Shown in pieces: positions 15,596 to 25,308 of a stretch of DNA of 48,501 bases. Positions within the stretch are counted from its first letter, which is position 1. Every line of letters begins with the position of its first letter. The DNA comes from Lachnospiraceae bacterium UBA7160 (GTDB lineage Bacteria; Bacillota; Clostridia; Lachnospirales; Lachnospiraceae). The stretch spans positions 5,156-53,656 of the forward strand of contig DKWE01000074.1 in NCBI GenBank assembly GCA_002491565.1. The letters run 5' to 3'. The notes beneath the pieces were generated by a model. It saw only the letters and a program-made list of their open reading frames with translations. It was not told where the DNA came from and made no database searches. The translations under genes were made by a program, and so were the position numbers.

Positions 15596-18133
15596 ATGCG
15601 AGAACTGATATGTGGCAGCGTTCGGATTCAGTTTCTGACAGAGGAGCTGATCCGGTTGGAGGAGATCCTGGAAGGGGAATTTTGCGATAGGAGTACTTTT
15701 TTTATCCCGGATAGAAACACGCTTTGCAGGCAAGCCCGGAGCTGTGAGGCAAAGCAGGAGGGAAAAAGCATCTGGTACGGGGAACTGGAGCTGATCCTGC
15801 CGGAGCCGGAGAAGGGACTGGAGGGATTGAAGGTATGCAGAGACGGGGAATGCGTATATACATACGAAAAAATCCCGAATACGGGAGAGCTTCCGTTTCC
15901 GGGTGAAACCCCGTATCTTTTCCCGCTGATGGATACACCGAGAATCCTTATGCCGGAAAACGGGTATGGCTATGGGAAGGAGCAGACTCAGCCCCATGTG
16001 ATTCAGGAAAATGCAGTCGATCTGTACCTGCTGATCTGCAGGGGAGATCACCGGAGGCTGCGGCAGCTTTATGTAGAGCTGACAGGGAGACCGGAGCTCG
16101 TCCGGCTTAGCACCCTGGGCAGCTGGAATTCCAGGTATTATGCTTACCATCAGGAAGAGGCGGAGCAGATGATCCTGGATTATGAAAAGCATGACGTGCC
16201 GCTGGATAATATTGTGATCGATACAGACTGGAGAAAAGCCGGAGACAGAGGGATCGGCTATGAGATCAACACGGAGTTGTTTCCGGATATGAAGGCATGG
16301 TTTGCATTTGCACATGAACATCATGTAGAAGTAATGTTTAATGATCATCCGGAGCCGGCAGAGGGAGCGGATCACGTACTTTCCCCGGAAGAAATGGCGT
16401 ACCGGGATGAAAATCTGACAGCGCTTCTGGAAATGGGGCTGGATACCTGGTGGTATGACCGCAACTGGAGCACGAAGCTGAAGACGCCGACAGACTCTGT
16501 TGCGGCGGAAACCTGGGGCATGTATGCCTTTTCTGAAATTACCAGGCATCATTATCAGAAAGCCTCTGCGACGGACGAATACCGAAGGCCGGTGATCATG
16601 GGAAATGTGAACAATATCGTCAATGGTATTTACCGAAGGATAAACGACAGTGCCTCTCACCGGTATTCCATTCAGTGGACCGGCGACATAGGTACGGATC
16701 TGAACGCGCTGCGGGAAGCGGTTGTCGATTCCTTAAGAGCGGGGAACCATGCGGTTCCATATGTTCATCCGGATGCGGGCGGCCATATCGGAACTCCGAC
16801 GAAGGAAATGTTCATCCGCTGGATGCAGATATGTTCCTTCCTGCCGGTATTTCGTCCGCACTGTACAAAACATGTGCGGCACTATCGCGAGCCCTGGGCA
16901 TACGATGAAGAGACCTTGAATATTGTGCGGGAATATATAAAAATGAGATACCGGCTGCTTCCTGTTTTCTACCGGAGCGCGTTTGAGAGCTGGCAGGACG
17001 GAGCGCCCATCTGCAGGGCTTTGCCGTGGGAGTATCCGGATGACAGGCAGGCGGCGGATTATCCGTATGAGTTCATGGTGGGAGATATTCTGCTTTCATT
17101 GAATAATACAGAAAGGTTATACAGTGGAAAGGCTGCGGAGCAATACTATGCAGAGCCGGTCAAGGCGGTCTACTATGCGGGAACAGAGCTGGAGGGTGAG
17201 CCGCTGGCGCAGAAAGAATATTCCTCTGTCCAGATGTATCTGGAACATACAGCGCCGGAGGAAAACGTACCGGTGTATGATTTTTCCGCGTCCTTCGAAA
17301 CAGTGCTGCGCGTGAATGAGGATATGGAGCTTTGGGCAGAGGCTGACGATGGCATCCGGGTGTTTGTAGACGGAGAGAAGCGGCTGGAGGACTGGACGTG
17401 TCATTCCGCAATGATGAACTGTGCCGGAAAAATCGCGGCCGGAGAACACAAAGTGAGACTGGAGTATTTCCAGGGAGGCGGCGAGGCCTGTGCCGCCCTG
17501 CATTTTAAAGAAATTCCGAAGGAAGCGGCGGTGGAGATTTACCTGCCAGAGGGACAGTGGATGTATCTCTGGGACGGGGAGATCTATCAGGGAAAAAGCG
17601 TTGTGAGCAGAAGTCTTTTGCTGGAAGAGCAGCCTATGTTCGTCCGTCTTGGCTCCGTGCTGGTACTCGCAGAAAATGCGCAGACGACGAAGGAGCAGTA
17701 TTGGGACCGGTTGACGATGGATCTGTATCCTTCGAGGGAGCAGGCGGGAGCGGGCTATGTGTATGAGGACGACCGTGAGACCACGGCTTATCAGAAGGGA
17801 AAATTCAGAAAAGTCCCCTATCACATGGCATATGACAGCGGAAAAAATGCTTTTGTGCTGAATATTTCAGAAGCAGAAGGCAGCTTTGAGGGAGAATATG
17901 CCTGCCAGAAAAGGAGGCTGCGAATCCGGTACCACGAGCTGCAGGAAAACATTGTGGAAAAAATTCTGGTGAATGGAGAAGAAGCGGATTTCTGCAGGAT
18001 CCCGAAGATAGCTAAAGGAAGGATTCTCGTGACAGAGGGTGCTGCCCCAGACAGCAATGTAATAACGTTTGAGGCGGAGCACAGTCTGTCGGAGTGCATA
18101 CAGATAGAATTTATGCTTCGGGAGAATCCGTGA
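15596..18133 (+). CDS. Glycoside hydrolase family 31 enzyme with PA14 insert
   Basis: The 845-residue protein has the GH31 fold: an N-terminal beta domain, a TIM barrel from about residue 165, and a C-terminal beta region. The candidate nucleophile is Asp288 in DTWWYDRNW and the acid/base is Asp364 in WTGDIG; IDTDWRK and FRPHCTKH are also family-like. GH31 includes alpha-glucosidases and alpha-xylosidases; the WYDRNW form does not settle the specificity. A PA14-like carbohydrate-binding module is inserted at about 557-640 (FSASFETVLRVNEDMELWAEADDGIRVFVDG pattern, split here for length). No signal peptide, so the enzyme acts inside the cell on imported oligosaccharides. The ATG at 15596 follows AAAAGGAGGTGCC. 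Its 3' end overlaps the convergent AraC gene by 23 nt. Confidence 0.9.
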   Translation: MRELICGSVRIQFLTEELIRLEEILEGEFCDRSTFFIPDRNTLCRQARSCEAKQEGKSIWYGELELILPEPEKGLEGLKVCRDGECVYTYEKIPNTGELPFPGETPYLFPLMDTPRILMPENGYGYGKEQTQPHVIQENAVDLYLLICRGDHRRLRQLYVELTGRPELVRLSTLGSWNSRYYAYHQEEAEQMILDYEKHDVPLDNIVIDTDWRKAGDRGIGYEINTELFPDMKAWFAFAHEHHVEVMFNDHPEPAEGADHVLSPEEMAYRDENLTALLEMGLDTWWYDRNWSTKLKTPTDSVAAETWGMYAFSEITRHHYQKASATDEYRRPVIMGNVNNIVNGIYRRINDSASHRYSIQWTGDIGTDLNALREAVVDSLRAGNHAVPYVHPDAGGHIGTPTKEMFIRWMQICSFLPVFRPHCTKHVRHYREPWAYDEETLNIVREYIKMRYRLLPVFYRSAFESWQDGAPICRALPWEYPDDRQAADYPYEFMVGDILLSLNNTERLYSGKAAEQYYAEPVKAVYYAGTELEGEPLAQKEYSSVQMYLEHTAPEENVPVYDFSASFETVLRVNEDMELWAEADDGIRVFVDGEKRLEDWTCHSAMMNCAGKIAAGEHKVRLEYFQGGGEACAALHFKEIPKEAAVEIYLPEGQWMYLWDGEIYQGKSVVSRSLLLEEQPMFVRLGSVLVLAENAQTTKEQYWDRLTMDLYPSREQAGAGYVYEDDRETTAYQKGKFRKVPYHMAYDSGKNAFVLNISEAEGSFEGEYACQKRRLRIRYHELQENIVEKILVNGEEADFCRIPKIAKGRILVTEGAAPDSNVITFEAEHSLSECIQIEFMLRENP

Positions 18134-18975
18134 CGTAGTCCTCTCGCCTGGAGGTGTCGTTGCGGAACCAGGAGGGGGTCACGCCAGTCCACCTTTTGAA
18201 CAGGCTGGAGAAGTGCCGGTAGTCCGGAAAACCGAGAAGATCCGAGATCTCCTGGATCGTCAGGGAAGTAGAGCGCAGCAGGTTCTGGGAGATTTCCAGC
18301 TTGCGGGATAAATAATAGTGGTAGGGAGTCACATTATATTCTTCTTTAAACAGATGATTTGCCCTGGAGGGGGAAAGGTGTGCCTGGTCTGCTACTTCAT
18401 TGATGTTCAGGGGGGGTAGACAGATTCTGGTCGATGTACGTTTTCATAGCCAGGGCGCTGGAACGCTCCATGAGCTGTCCGTTTAGCTTTTCAGAAAAAT
18501 TTCCAATATGCCGATGGAGTAAAAGAGCCAGATCCGTTTTATTATGGGTTGGCTCTTTTTCCAGCAATTTCTGGATCTGCATCAGACAGTCGCTCTGATT
18601 CAGGTCGCGGACGTAGCAGTTGAAGCCGAGCTGATAGTCGCCAAGCAGATGGCCGACAAGATTCCCCATGCAGTTGAACCACACCTTGCCCCATGGATCG
18701 TTATGGTCAGAATAGTAATGGTGGAACGTGCAGGGATGCAGGATATAGGCGTCTCCGGCGGTAAGGCGCACGAGTGTGCCATTGAATTCGGCATAGCCGG
18801 TTCCCGACAGGACGCATTCAAATACATAATGGTCGCCGTTGTACCGGCGGATATGGTAGTTCGGATCCTGGTAGGTGATTCCGCCGGCAAGGGGATTAAA
18901 TTCCACAGAGCCTGGGCCGGCATAGGGAGAAATTGTTTCACGGTGAATCGTATAAATATCTCGTTTGGTAATCAT
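18111..18975 (-). pseudogene. AraC-family regulator interrupted by a frameshift in a 7-G tract
   Basis: The first part (18397-18975) encodes a cupin-type sensing domain of AraC regulators (GGITYQDPNYHIRRY, AGDAYILHPCTFHHYY) and stops at PPEHQ. The second part (18111-18332 and the frame leading into it) encodes the rest of the helix-turn-helix pair (ISDLLGFPDYRHFSSLFKRWTGVTPS). The frames are joined at a run of seven G on the plus strand (18410-18416). With six G the frame would read LSTPLNINEVADQAHLSPS and continue to the normal end, giving about 287 residues. The loss could be a sequencing error, a true inactivating mutation or a phase-variable tract. The gene is divergent from the transporter genes starting at 19190 and convergent with GH31, so it is the likely regulator of locus 1. 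ATG at 18975 assumed. Confidence 0.85.
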
Positions 18976-19189
18976 GTTGCAAAGCCTTTCAAAAATAAAT
19001 AATAATCTGCCGCCGCGCCGGACCGGCTGCGGCGATAACTATATAATAGCAGTTATTTACACATTTATGCAAGCATTTTCTATAGTACAGAACCGGCAGA
19101 GATAGTAAAATATTGTACAAAGCAGACAATAGTAATCCGAAAAAAAGAGGAAATGAGGGCAATATAGACAAGGAGGGAGCGGAAGACAG
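18976..19189. promoter_or_regulatory. Divergent regulatory region between the AraC gene and transporter genes
   Basis: This 214-nt A+T-rich spacer must hold promoters in both directions. Candidate -10 boxes are TATTAT on the minus strand near 19040 and TATAGT or TAAAAT on the plus strand near 19081-19112. Related sequences TAGTACAGAACC, TTGTACAAAGC and ACAATAGTAAT around 19084-19137 could be regulator half-sites. None is strong enough to assign. Confidence 0.35.
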
Positions 19190-20680
19190 ATGAAATACTT
19201 ATCGATCTGTGATCAGTATTTGGAACAGAGAAAATTCGGAAGAAAAACAGGGCAGCTTCTCACTGGGGCGGTCAGCATGATGTTAATCGTATGCTCACTG
19301 CCATTTGTGGACTGGATACGGCTTGTAAATACTTCTGCATTTTTCGAAAAGCAGGGAATTACCGAGGAGATGGCGTCTACGCTCCGCTCCGGCTACAGCA
19401 TTTTTTCGCTGCTCGGCTTTGTACAGAATTCAGGGATGGGAGCTCTGGGCTTATATGCCATGCTGCTGCTCCTCGTTCTGGCTGCAGCCTGGTATTTTCT
19501 AGTGAGCTACATCTGGAAGATCGTCCGGAATCGCAGGGATGCAGACGGGAAGGGAGAGCTGAGGACGTATACAGCGGGAAAGACAGCTATGCTGCTCGCA
19601 GCACTTCTGACGGTCGGTTCCTATGGCTTCGTTCTGTATGCGAATGACGTGGCTGGAATGAAGGGATTTGCAGGATCCTGGATAATCGGGGCAGAGCTGG
19701 CTGCCGCCATAGCAGCCTATGTCGTGATCAAACGGATGGAGGCCAGAGAAAGAGTGCGGTGCAGGGAACATGGCCTTGTCAGAGAACTACAGAAAAACTG
19801 GGTGCTCTTTTTGATGCTGGTTCCTATCGCTGTGTTCTTTCTGATAAACTCCTATCTGCCGATGGTCGGTATCTATTTTGCCTTTGTGAATTTTAACTTC
19901 ACGGATGGCCTGTGGGCAAGTCCTTTTGTGGGCTTGAAGAATTTTGAATTTCTGTTTCAGTCTCAGATGGGCAGGCTGATCCGCAATACGGTTCTGTACA
20001 ATGTCGTGTTCATCGGGCTTGGCAATGTGATTCAGATTTTCTTTGCGATCCTGGTCAGCCAGATCACGGTCAAGTGGTTTAAGAAGACCGGACAGACGCT
20101 GATGTTTATGCCTTATTTCGTGTCCTACGTTATGCTCAAGGTTATGGTGTACAGCCTGCTGGAATATCAGTACGGCGCCATCAACAATGCAATCCGCAGC
20201 TCCGGCGGACAGGCGATCGATTTTTATAATACGACAATTTACTGGCCGTTTCTGATCACCCTGTTTTATCTGTGGAAATCGGTGGGCTACGGCATGGTCA
20301 CGTATCTGGCGACCATCATGGGAATTGACAATGAAATGTACGAAGCGTCGAAGGTGGATGGAGCGAACGTATTTCAGAGGATTCGCTATATTACATTGCC
20401 GCAGATTAAGCCAACTTTTATTATTCTGCTGATTTACTCTCTGGGCGGCATCATGAAAGGCAACTTTGAGCTGTTTTATCAGACAGTGGGAAATAACGGC
20501 CTGCTCTATGAGGTGACAGATATTCTGGATACTTATGTATACCGCATTACAATTGGTCAGCCTCTGAGCATAGGCCTTGGCTCTGCGGCGGGTCTGTTCC
20601 AGTCGATCTTTGGCTTTGTGGTTGTGATGCTGACGAATTGGGTGATCCGTAAAAAGGAAGCGGATTATGCACTGTTTTAG
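19190..20680 (+). CDS. Sugar ABC transporter permease (LplB type) with extra N-terminal membrane domain
   Basis: The 496-residue protein is a CUT1-family permease. Its C-terminal ~300 residues match LplB/UgpA proteins, with six membrane segments and the ATPase-coupling EAA loop EASKVDGANVFQRIRYITLP. The normal family length is about 300. Here about 195 residues precede it, with four further hydrophobic segments (about 22-40, 88-112, 128-150, 160-182) and an extracytoplasmic loop. The family core begins at about residue 200 (WVLFLMLVPIAVFFLINSYLP). The extension has no recognised domain. The start follows AAGGAGGGAG, at a rather long spacing, and GGAAGA closer in. It is the first gene of permease-permease-binding protein-GH2 in locus 1. 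Confidence 0.88.
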   Translation: MKYLSICDQYLEQRKFGRKTGQLLTGAVSMMLIVCSLPFVDWIRLVNTSAFFEKQGITEEMASTLRSGYSIFSLLGFVQNSGMGALGLYAMLLLLVLAAAWYFLVSYIWKIVRNRRDADGKGELRTYTAGKTAMLLAALLTVGSYGFVLYANDVAGMKGFAGSWIIGAELAAAIAAYVVIKRMEARERVRCREHGLVRELQKNWVLFLMLVPIAVFFLINSYLPMVGIYFAFVNFNFTDGLWASPFVGLKNFEFLFQSQMGRLIRNTVLYNVVFIGLGNVIQIFFAILVSQITVKWFKKTGQTLMFMPYFVSYVMLKVMVYSLLEYQYGAINNAIRSSGGQAIDFYNTTIYWPFLITLFYLWKSVGYGMVTYLATIMGIDNEMYEASKVDGANVFQRIRYITLPQIKPTFIILLIYSLGGIMKGNFELFYQTVGNNGLLYEVTDILDTYVYRITIGQPLSIGLGSAAGLFQSIFGFVVVMLTNWVIRKKEADYALF

Positions 20681-20694
20681 GAGGGGGCGAGAAG

Positions 20695-21603
20695 ATGCAG
20701 GCAGAAAAAAGCAAAAAAATAAAGCTTTCCAGGGCGGACAAGACCTTTAATATCCTGGCTTTCTCCCTGGTAGGTATCGCGGCGATTATTTGTGTATTGC
20801 CATTTGTGCTGGTTGTGTCTGGCTCACTGACAGACAATTATGTGATCCTTACAGAGGGCTACAGCCTTTGGCCGAAGCAATTTTCACTTGATGCGTACAA
20901 GACGATCTTCGGGAATCCGGCTTCGATTCTGCAGGCCTACAAAATGACCATTTACTATACAGTGGTAGGTACTGCGGCAGGCCTGTTTGTGACGACCATG
21001 ACAGCCTATGTGGTTTCCAGAAAGGAATTCAAATACCGGAACGTGGTTACATTCCTGCTATATTTTACCACGATTTTTGGCGGCGGCATGATTCCCTGGT
21101 ATTTGCTGTATGCGAATGTGCTGAATCTGAAGGGGACGACCTTTGTCATCTGGTTCCCCGGCATCACCAGCTCCTTTCTGGTGATCCTGATGAGAACCTT
21201 TATCACTGGAAGTGTGCCGGATGCGATAGCGGAATCTGCCAAGATGGACGGCGCTGGCCAGTTTACCATTTTCACGAAGATTGTAATGCCGGTTCTGAAG
21301 CCGGGACTTGCAACGGTGGGCCTGTTTCTGGCGCTGGGGTACTGGAACGACTGGTATCGTTCTTCCCTGTTTTCCACAAGCTCTGACACGTATGAGCTGC
21401 AGTTTTATCTGTACAATATGCTGAGCGCTTCCACGGCGCTGAAGGATCTGACAGTGGGGACGACAATCTCGATTGACAATCTTCCCACACAGTCGGTGAA
21501 GATGGCGATGGCGGTGGTAGTGACCGGGCCGATGCTGCTGCTTTATCCTTTTGTACAGCGGTACTTTGTCTCCGGCATCACCGTCGGGGCGGTGAAGGGC
21601 TGA
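20695..21603 (+). CDS. Sugar ABC transporter permease (LplC/YtcP type)
   Basis: The 302-residue protein has six predicted membrane segments and the CUT1 EAA loop (AESAKMDGAGQFTIFTKIVMP). The C-terminus ends in the family pattern RYFVSGITVGAVKG. It forms the heterodimeric channel with the preceding permease. The ATG at 20695 follows AGGAGGGGGCGAGAAG and the gene starts 14 nt after the first permease stops, so the pair is co-translated. No ATPase gene is present in the locus; a shared MsmK-type ATPase encoded elsewhere is expected. Confidence 0.93.
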   Translation: MQAEKSKKIKLSRADKTFNILAFSLVGIAAIICVLPFVLVVSGSLTDNYVILTEGYSLWPKQFSLDAYKTIFGNPASILQAYKMTIYYTVVGTAAGLFVTTMTAYVVSRKEFKYRNVVTFLLYFTTIFGGGMIPWYLLYANVLNLKGTTFVIWFPGITSSFLVILMRTFITGSVPDAIAESAKMDGAGQFTIFTKIVMPVLKPGLATVGLFLALGYWNDWYRSSLFSTSSDTYELQFYLYNMLSASTALKDLTVGTTISIDNLPTQSVKMAMAVVVTGPMLLLYPFVQRYFVSGITVGAVKG

Positions 21604-21703
21604 CGGAGTGGTGCAGCGGCACGATGGCACAATAACAGTATGAAAGCACGGGAGTGTTTTTATAAAAAAGTCATACCCAAATGGGTGTAAAAGGAGGATT
21701 TAC

Positions 21704-23206
21704 ATGAAAAAGAAAGTAGCAGGCGTAGTTTTGTCGACAGTGGCGATGGCTGCAGGGATGTTTGCAGGCTGTGGACCGGCGAAAGCAGCGGAACAGGATT
21801 ATTCGGAACAGGTGGATCTGGTGTTTTATCTGCTGGGAGATGCACCGGCTGGCCTGGACCGGGTAGAGGAGGAGATCAATAAGATCCTGCTGGAGAAGGT
21901 GAATGCGACGGTTGATTTCCAGTTCTCTACCTGGACGGACTGGACTGAGAAGTATAAGCTGGAGCTGACCACCGGCGGCGCGGATCTGATCTATACTGCG
22001 AACTGGAACAGCTTCGGGCAGCTGGCGCAGAGCGGAGCGTTTATGGCGCTGGATGATCTGCTGGATACCGTTTCCCCGGACTTTAAGGCGATGTTTGATT
22101 CGGCTGCGCTGGATGGCTGCCGGGTGAACGGCCAGATCATGACGATACCCTGCCTGTGGAAGCAGTATACGCCGAATGGTATTGAGTATCGTGCGGATCT
22201 GTGTGAAAAGTACGATCTGCCTGAGCCGGATTCCATTGAAAATCTGGAGGCTTACCTGAAGGGGGTTCAGGAAAATGAGCCTGGCCAGGGACTGATGGCA
22301 AATGATATTGTCGGCGTTCTGGGATATAAATATACCACAAGGGCAACGAACAGCGGTTATGGCCAGTCAGTAGATATCGCAACGCCGCAGCAGGTGGATG
22401 ATTACTGGTTTTCGGATGACTTTGTAGAAGATATGAAGCTTGCGAAGAAGTGGGCGGATCAGGGCTTCTGGTCCAGAAGTATCCTCTCCGATACCTCAGA
22501 TGCGGGGGAAAAATATGACAACGGACAGTGCGTAGCGCTTGTATTTGGTATGAATCCCAACAAGTACGCGACCCGTGTAGAGACGTTCGCGGCAACTCAT
22601 CCGGACTGGAAGACGGCTTATTATACTTATAATGAAAAGGACGGCTATGTATGGGCGACAGCACCGACAGCCGATGCGACTGCGATTACAAGGGATTGTA
22701 AGAATCCGGAGAGAGCGATGAAGGTTCTGGAGCTTTTGGTGACGGATAAAGAGCTGAATATGCTGACACAGTATGGCGTAGCTGGCCAGGACTATGAGGA
22801 GACGGAGGATGGCCTCTATAAGAGCCTGAATTCTGATTTCGGATATGAGGGCCTGAATGCATGGTCTCTGAGAAATCCTGAGTACAAGCTTCCAAACGGC
22901 GAGGGCGGTAAGCTCCTTCAGGAGATGTTCGACCATTATGAGGAAGTGATTAACGAAAAGGGAACGCCAAGTGTGGATCCTTACAGTGGGTTCAATGAGG
23001 ATTACAGCGCTTACTCCGCAGAAAAGGCGGCAGTCGATGATGTGGTAAACGAGTACCTGAAGCCTCTGCAGGCAGGTCTGGTAGAGGATGTAGATGAAGC
23101 AGTCGCTACCTTCCGTGAGAAGGTGACGGCAGCAGGCGTGGACGTCTGCAAAGAAGGCTGGGCAAAACAGTGGGTTGCATTCTGTGAGGAGAATGGACTG
23201 AAGTAA
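21704..23206 (+). CDS. Extracellular solute-binding lipoprotein (LplA type)
   Basis: The 500-residue product begins with a lipoprotein signal peptide (KKKVAGVVLST...) and a lipobox MFAGC with the lipid-anchored Cys at residue 23. The mature part is a family 1 solute-binding protein, with the GGADLIYTANW motif near residue 90 and a Tyr/Trp-rich body. It captures the oligosaccharide outside the membrane and delivers it to the two upstream permeases. AAAAGGAGG precedes the ATG at 21704. In the 100-nt gap before it, ACCC-AAAT-GGGT forms a small hairpin near the ribosome site. The ligand is unknown. Confidence 0.93.
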   Translation: MKKKVAGVVLSTVAMAAGMFAGCGPAKAAEQDYSEQVDLVFYLLGDAPAGLDRVEEEINKILLEKVNATVDFQFSTWTDWTEKYKLELTTGGADLIYTANWNSFGQLAQSGAFMALDDLLDTVSPDFKAMFDSAALDGCRVNGQIMTIPCLWKQYTPNGIEYRADLCEKYDLPEPDSIENLEAYLKGVQENEPGQGLMANDIVGVLGYKYTTRATNSGYGQSVDIATPQQVDDYWFSDDFVEDMKLAKKWADQGFWSRSILSDTSDAGEKYDNGQCVALVFGMNPNKYATRVETFAATHPDWKTAYYTYNEKDGYVWATAPTADATAITRDCKNPERAMKVLELLVTDKELNMLTQYGVAGQDYEETEDGLYKSLNSDFGYEGLNAWSLRNPEYKLPNGEGGKLLQEMFDHYEEVINEKGTPSVDPYSGFNEDYSAYSAEKAAVDDVVNEYLKPLQAGLVEDVDEAVATFREKVTAAGVDVCKEGWAKQWVAFCEENGLK

Positions 23207-23270
23207 ATCGGGAGTCTGGCACATCGCTGAAGAGCATGAAAGTCATTAAGGATTAGAAACTATTTCATTC

Positions 23271-23317
23271 GGGGCTGTGAAAAAGTCACTCACAGCCCCT
23301 TGCGCATGGTATTTTTT
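23271..23317 (+). terminator. Hairpin after the locus 1 binding protein gene
   Basis: A perfect 10-bp stem, GGGGCTGTGA (23271-23280) with TCACAGCCCC (23290-23299), has a 9-nt loop. A run of six T begins about 12 nt later. The gap between stem and T run makes it a partial terminator or a 3' stabiliser that would give more binding protein than the downstream enzyme. Confidence 0.55.
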
Positions 23318-23366
23318 GTTTTCATGACTGTGCGGTGGGATGATAAAAGAAACGGAGGCGTATAAG

Positions 23367-25151
23367 ATGGGAAAAGAGATACCGAGAAGCGAGCACCCGA
23401 GACCGGATTTTATGAGGGATACGTTCGCAAATCTGAATGGGGAGTGGCAGTTTGCCTTTGATGATGCGGACGAGGGCGTCCGCGCAGGCTGGTACAAGCC
23501 GGGGCATGTACTGCCGCAGGTGATCACGGTGCCGTTTGCATGGCAGACCAGGCAGAGCGGCCTGGGGCCGATGGATGAGATTCATCCGATCATGTGGTAT
23601 CGGAGGACGTTTGCAGTGCCAGAGGAGATGAAGGGGAAGCGTATCCTGCTGCGGTTCGGCGCGGTGGATGATGCGTGCTCCGTGTATGTGAACGGTCAGA
23701 TGGCCGGTACGCATACGGGCGGGTACGCGCCCTTCGTGCTGGATATTACCAGCCTGCTCACGGACGGAGAAAATGATCTGTGCGTGCGTGCGGTGGATGA
23801 GCCGGATCCTGCGCAGCCGAGAGGAAAGCAGTACTGGGAGAAGGGGCTGATGGCCTGCTGGTATACGCCGGTCAGCGGCATCTGGCAGACGGTGTACCTG
23901 GAGGCAGTGGGCGAGTACGCGATGAAGCAGATCCACATCACGCCGGATATCGACCGCCATATGTTTACGGCGGAGATTGCGCTGGACCGTATGCCTGCGG
24001 AGGGAATGGAGCTGGAGCTTGCGGTCACGTATGAGGGGCAGCCCTGCCGCACGGTGCGGACGACGGTCAGCAATCGCTGCTGCTGTGTGCCGGTGGATCT
24101 GGCAGCGCGGAAGGCACTGGACAGTATACATCTGTGGCAGCCGGGACAGCCTGCCCTGTATGATGTGGAAGTGACGCTGCTGAAAAACGGCGTGGCGGAG
24201 GATCATATCCGGACTTATTTTGGCATGCGCAAGATCGAAGTCCGGGACGGAAAGGTGTATCTGAACAATTCGCCGCTCTATCAGCGGCTGGTGCTGGATC
24301 AGGGCTACTGGCCGGAGTCGCTGCTCACGCCGCCCTCCGATGATGCGATCCGGCAGGATATAGAGCTGACGCTTCAGCTTGGGTATAACGGGGCGCGCAA
24401 GCACCAGAAGGTGGAGGATCCGCGCTATTATTACTGGGCGGATAAGTTGGGGCTGCTGGTGTGGGGAGAAGTGCCGAGCGCCTATGACTTTACGGATGAG
24501 ATGGCGCGCCGTGTGGCGGGAACGCTGGCTGACTTCATTGACCGGGATTTCAATCATCCTTCGCTGATCACCTGGGTGCCGCTCAATGAGAGCTGGGGCG
24601 TGGGGCAGATATATGCGGACAGGCGCCAGCAGGAGTTCGGCAGGATGCTGTACCATCTGACGAAGGCGCTCGACGGCACGCGCTTGTGTTCCGTCAATGA
24701 TGGCTGGGAGCAGGTGGATACGGATATCTGTGCGCTGCACGATTATGCGGATCAGGGAGAGGTGATCGCGAAGCATTTTGAGAGCCGCGAGACGGTGGAG
24801 AAGCACTGCTGTGACAGCCGCCCGTGCTACGCGGCGGGCCATACGCCAACTGGCAGGGAAGCGTTTCTGGTGACGGAGTACGGAGGCATCGCTTTTGCCA
24901 ATATCGGAGAGCAGGGCGAGATGGGAGGCACGCAGACCTGGGGCTATCACGGCAAGGTGGCGGATGAGGAAGCCTTCTTCGCGCGGTTCCAGTCGGTGAC
25001 AGACGCGATCCGTGCGATCCCGTACTGCCAGGGCTACTGCTATACGCAGCTGACCGATGTAATGCAGGAAATCAACGGCGTGCTGACCGCTGACCGCAGG
25101 CCGAAGGTGGAGATCGGGCGCTTTGCGGAGGCGAACCAGGGAAGGCAGTAA
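23367..25151 (+). CDS. Glycoside hydrolase family 2 enzyme (beta-galactosidase/glucuronidase-like)
   Basis: The 594-residue protein has the GH2 order: sugar-binding jelly roll (residues ~1-180, MWYRRTFAVP, GGYAPFVLDIT), immunoglobulin-like domain (~185-270), and a TIM barrel. The acid/base is Glu408 in VPLNESWG and the nucleophile Glu504 in LVTEYGG. GH2 enzymes remove terminal beta-galactose, beta-glucuronic acid or beta-mannose; the exact one is not clear. No signal peptide. The start at 23367 is chosen because GGAGG lies 8 nt before it; the frame opens earlier at 23340 without such a site. The last 333 nt are partly duplicated downstream of the next gene, and the C-terminus (EANQGRQ) differs from that copy (EANQAPLRF). 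Confidence 0.92.
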   Translation: MGKEIPRSEHPRPDFMRDTFANLNGEWQFAFDDADEGVRAGWYKPGHVLPQVITVPFAWQTRQSGLGPMDEIHPIMWYRRTFAVPEEMKGKRILLRFGAVDDACSVYVNGQMAGTHTGGYAPFVLDITSLLTDGENDLCVRAVDEPDPAQPRGKQYWEKGLMACWYTPVSGIWQTVYLEAVGEYAMKQIHITPDIDRHMFTAEIALDRMPAEGMELELAVTYEGQPCRTVRTTVSNRCCCVPVDLAARKALDSIHLWQPGQPALYDVEVTLLKNGVAEDHIRTYFGMRKIEVRDGKVYLNNSPLYQRLVLDQGYWPESLLTPPSDDAIRQDIELTLQLGYNGARKHQKVEDPRYYYWADKLGLLVWGEVPSAYDFTDEMARRVAGTLADFIDRDFNHPSLITWVPLNESWGVGQIYADRRQQEFGRMLYHLTKALDGTRLCSVNDGWEQVDTDICALHDYADQGEVIAKHFESRETVEKHCCDSRPCYAAGHTPTGREAFLVTEYGGIAFANIGEQGEMGGTQTWGYHGKVADEEAFFARFQSVTDAIRAIPYCQGYCYTQLTDVMQEINGVLTADRRPKVEIGRFAEANQGRQ

Positions 25152-25308
25152 AGTATTGCCTTTATGATTTAGCGGACATTGTAAACTACAGGGGATGAGA
25201 GGGCGGGCTGGTATATCTGTTTGGAAGTCCGTCTGCTGCTGCAGTGACGGGGATGCGTGGTCGGTCCATGCACGGACAAAGCGGCCAATCCAGAAAGGAC
25301 AAAGGAAA

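Noticed and set aside
15572..16660. 362-residue minus-strand frame opposite GH31
   Set aside because: Antisense shadow with no ribosome site; the plus strand encodes a complete GH31.
23246..23339. Extended GH2 start at 23340
   Set aside because: The ATG at 23340 has no ribosome site and the added nine residues contain the GGAGG that serves the start at 23367.
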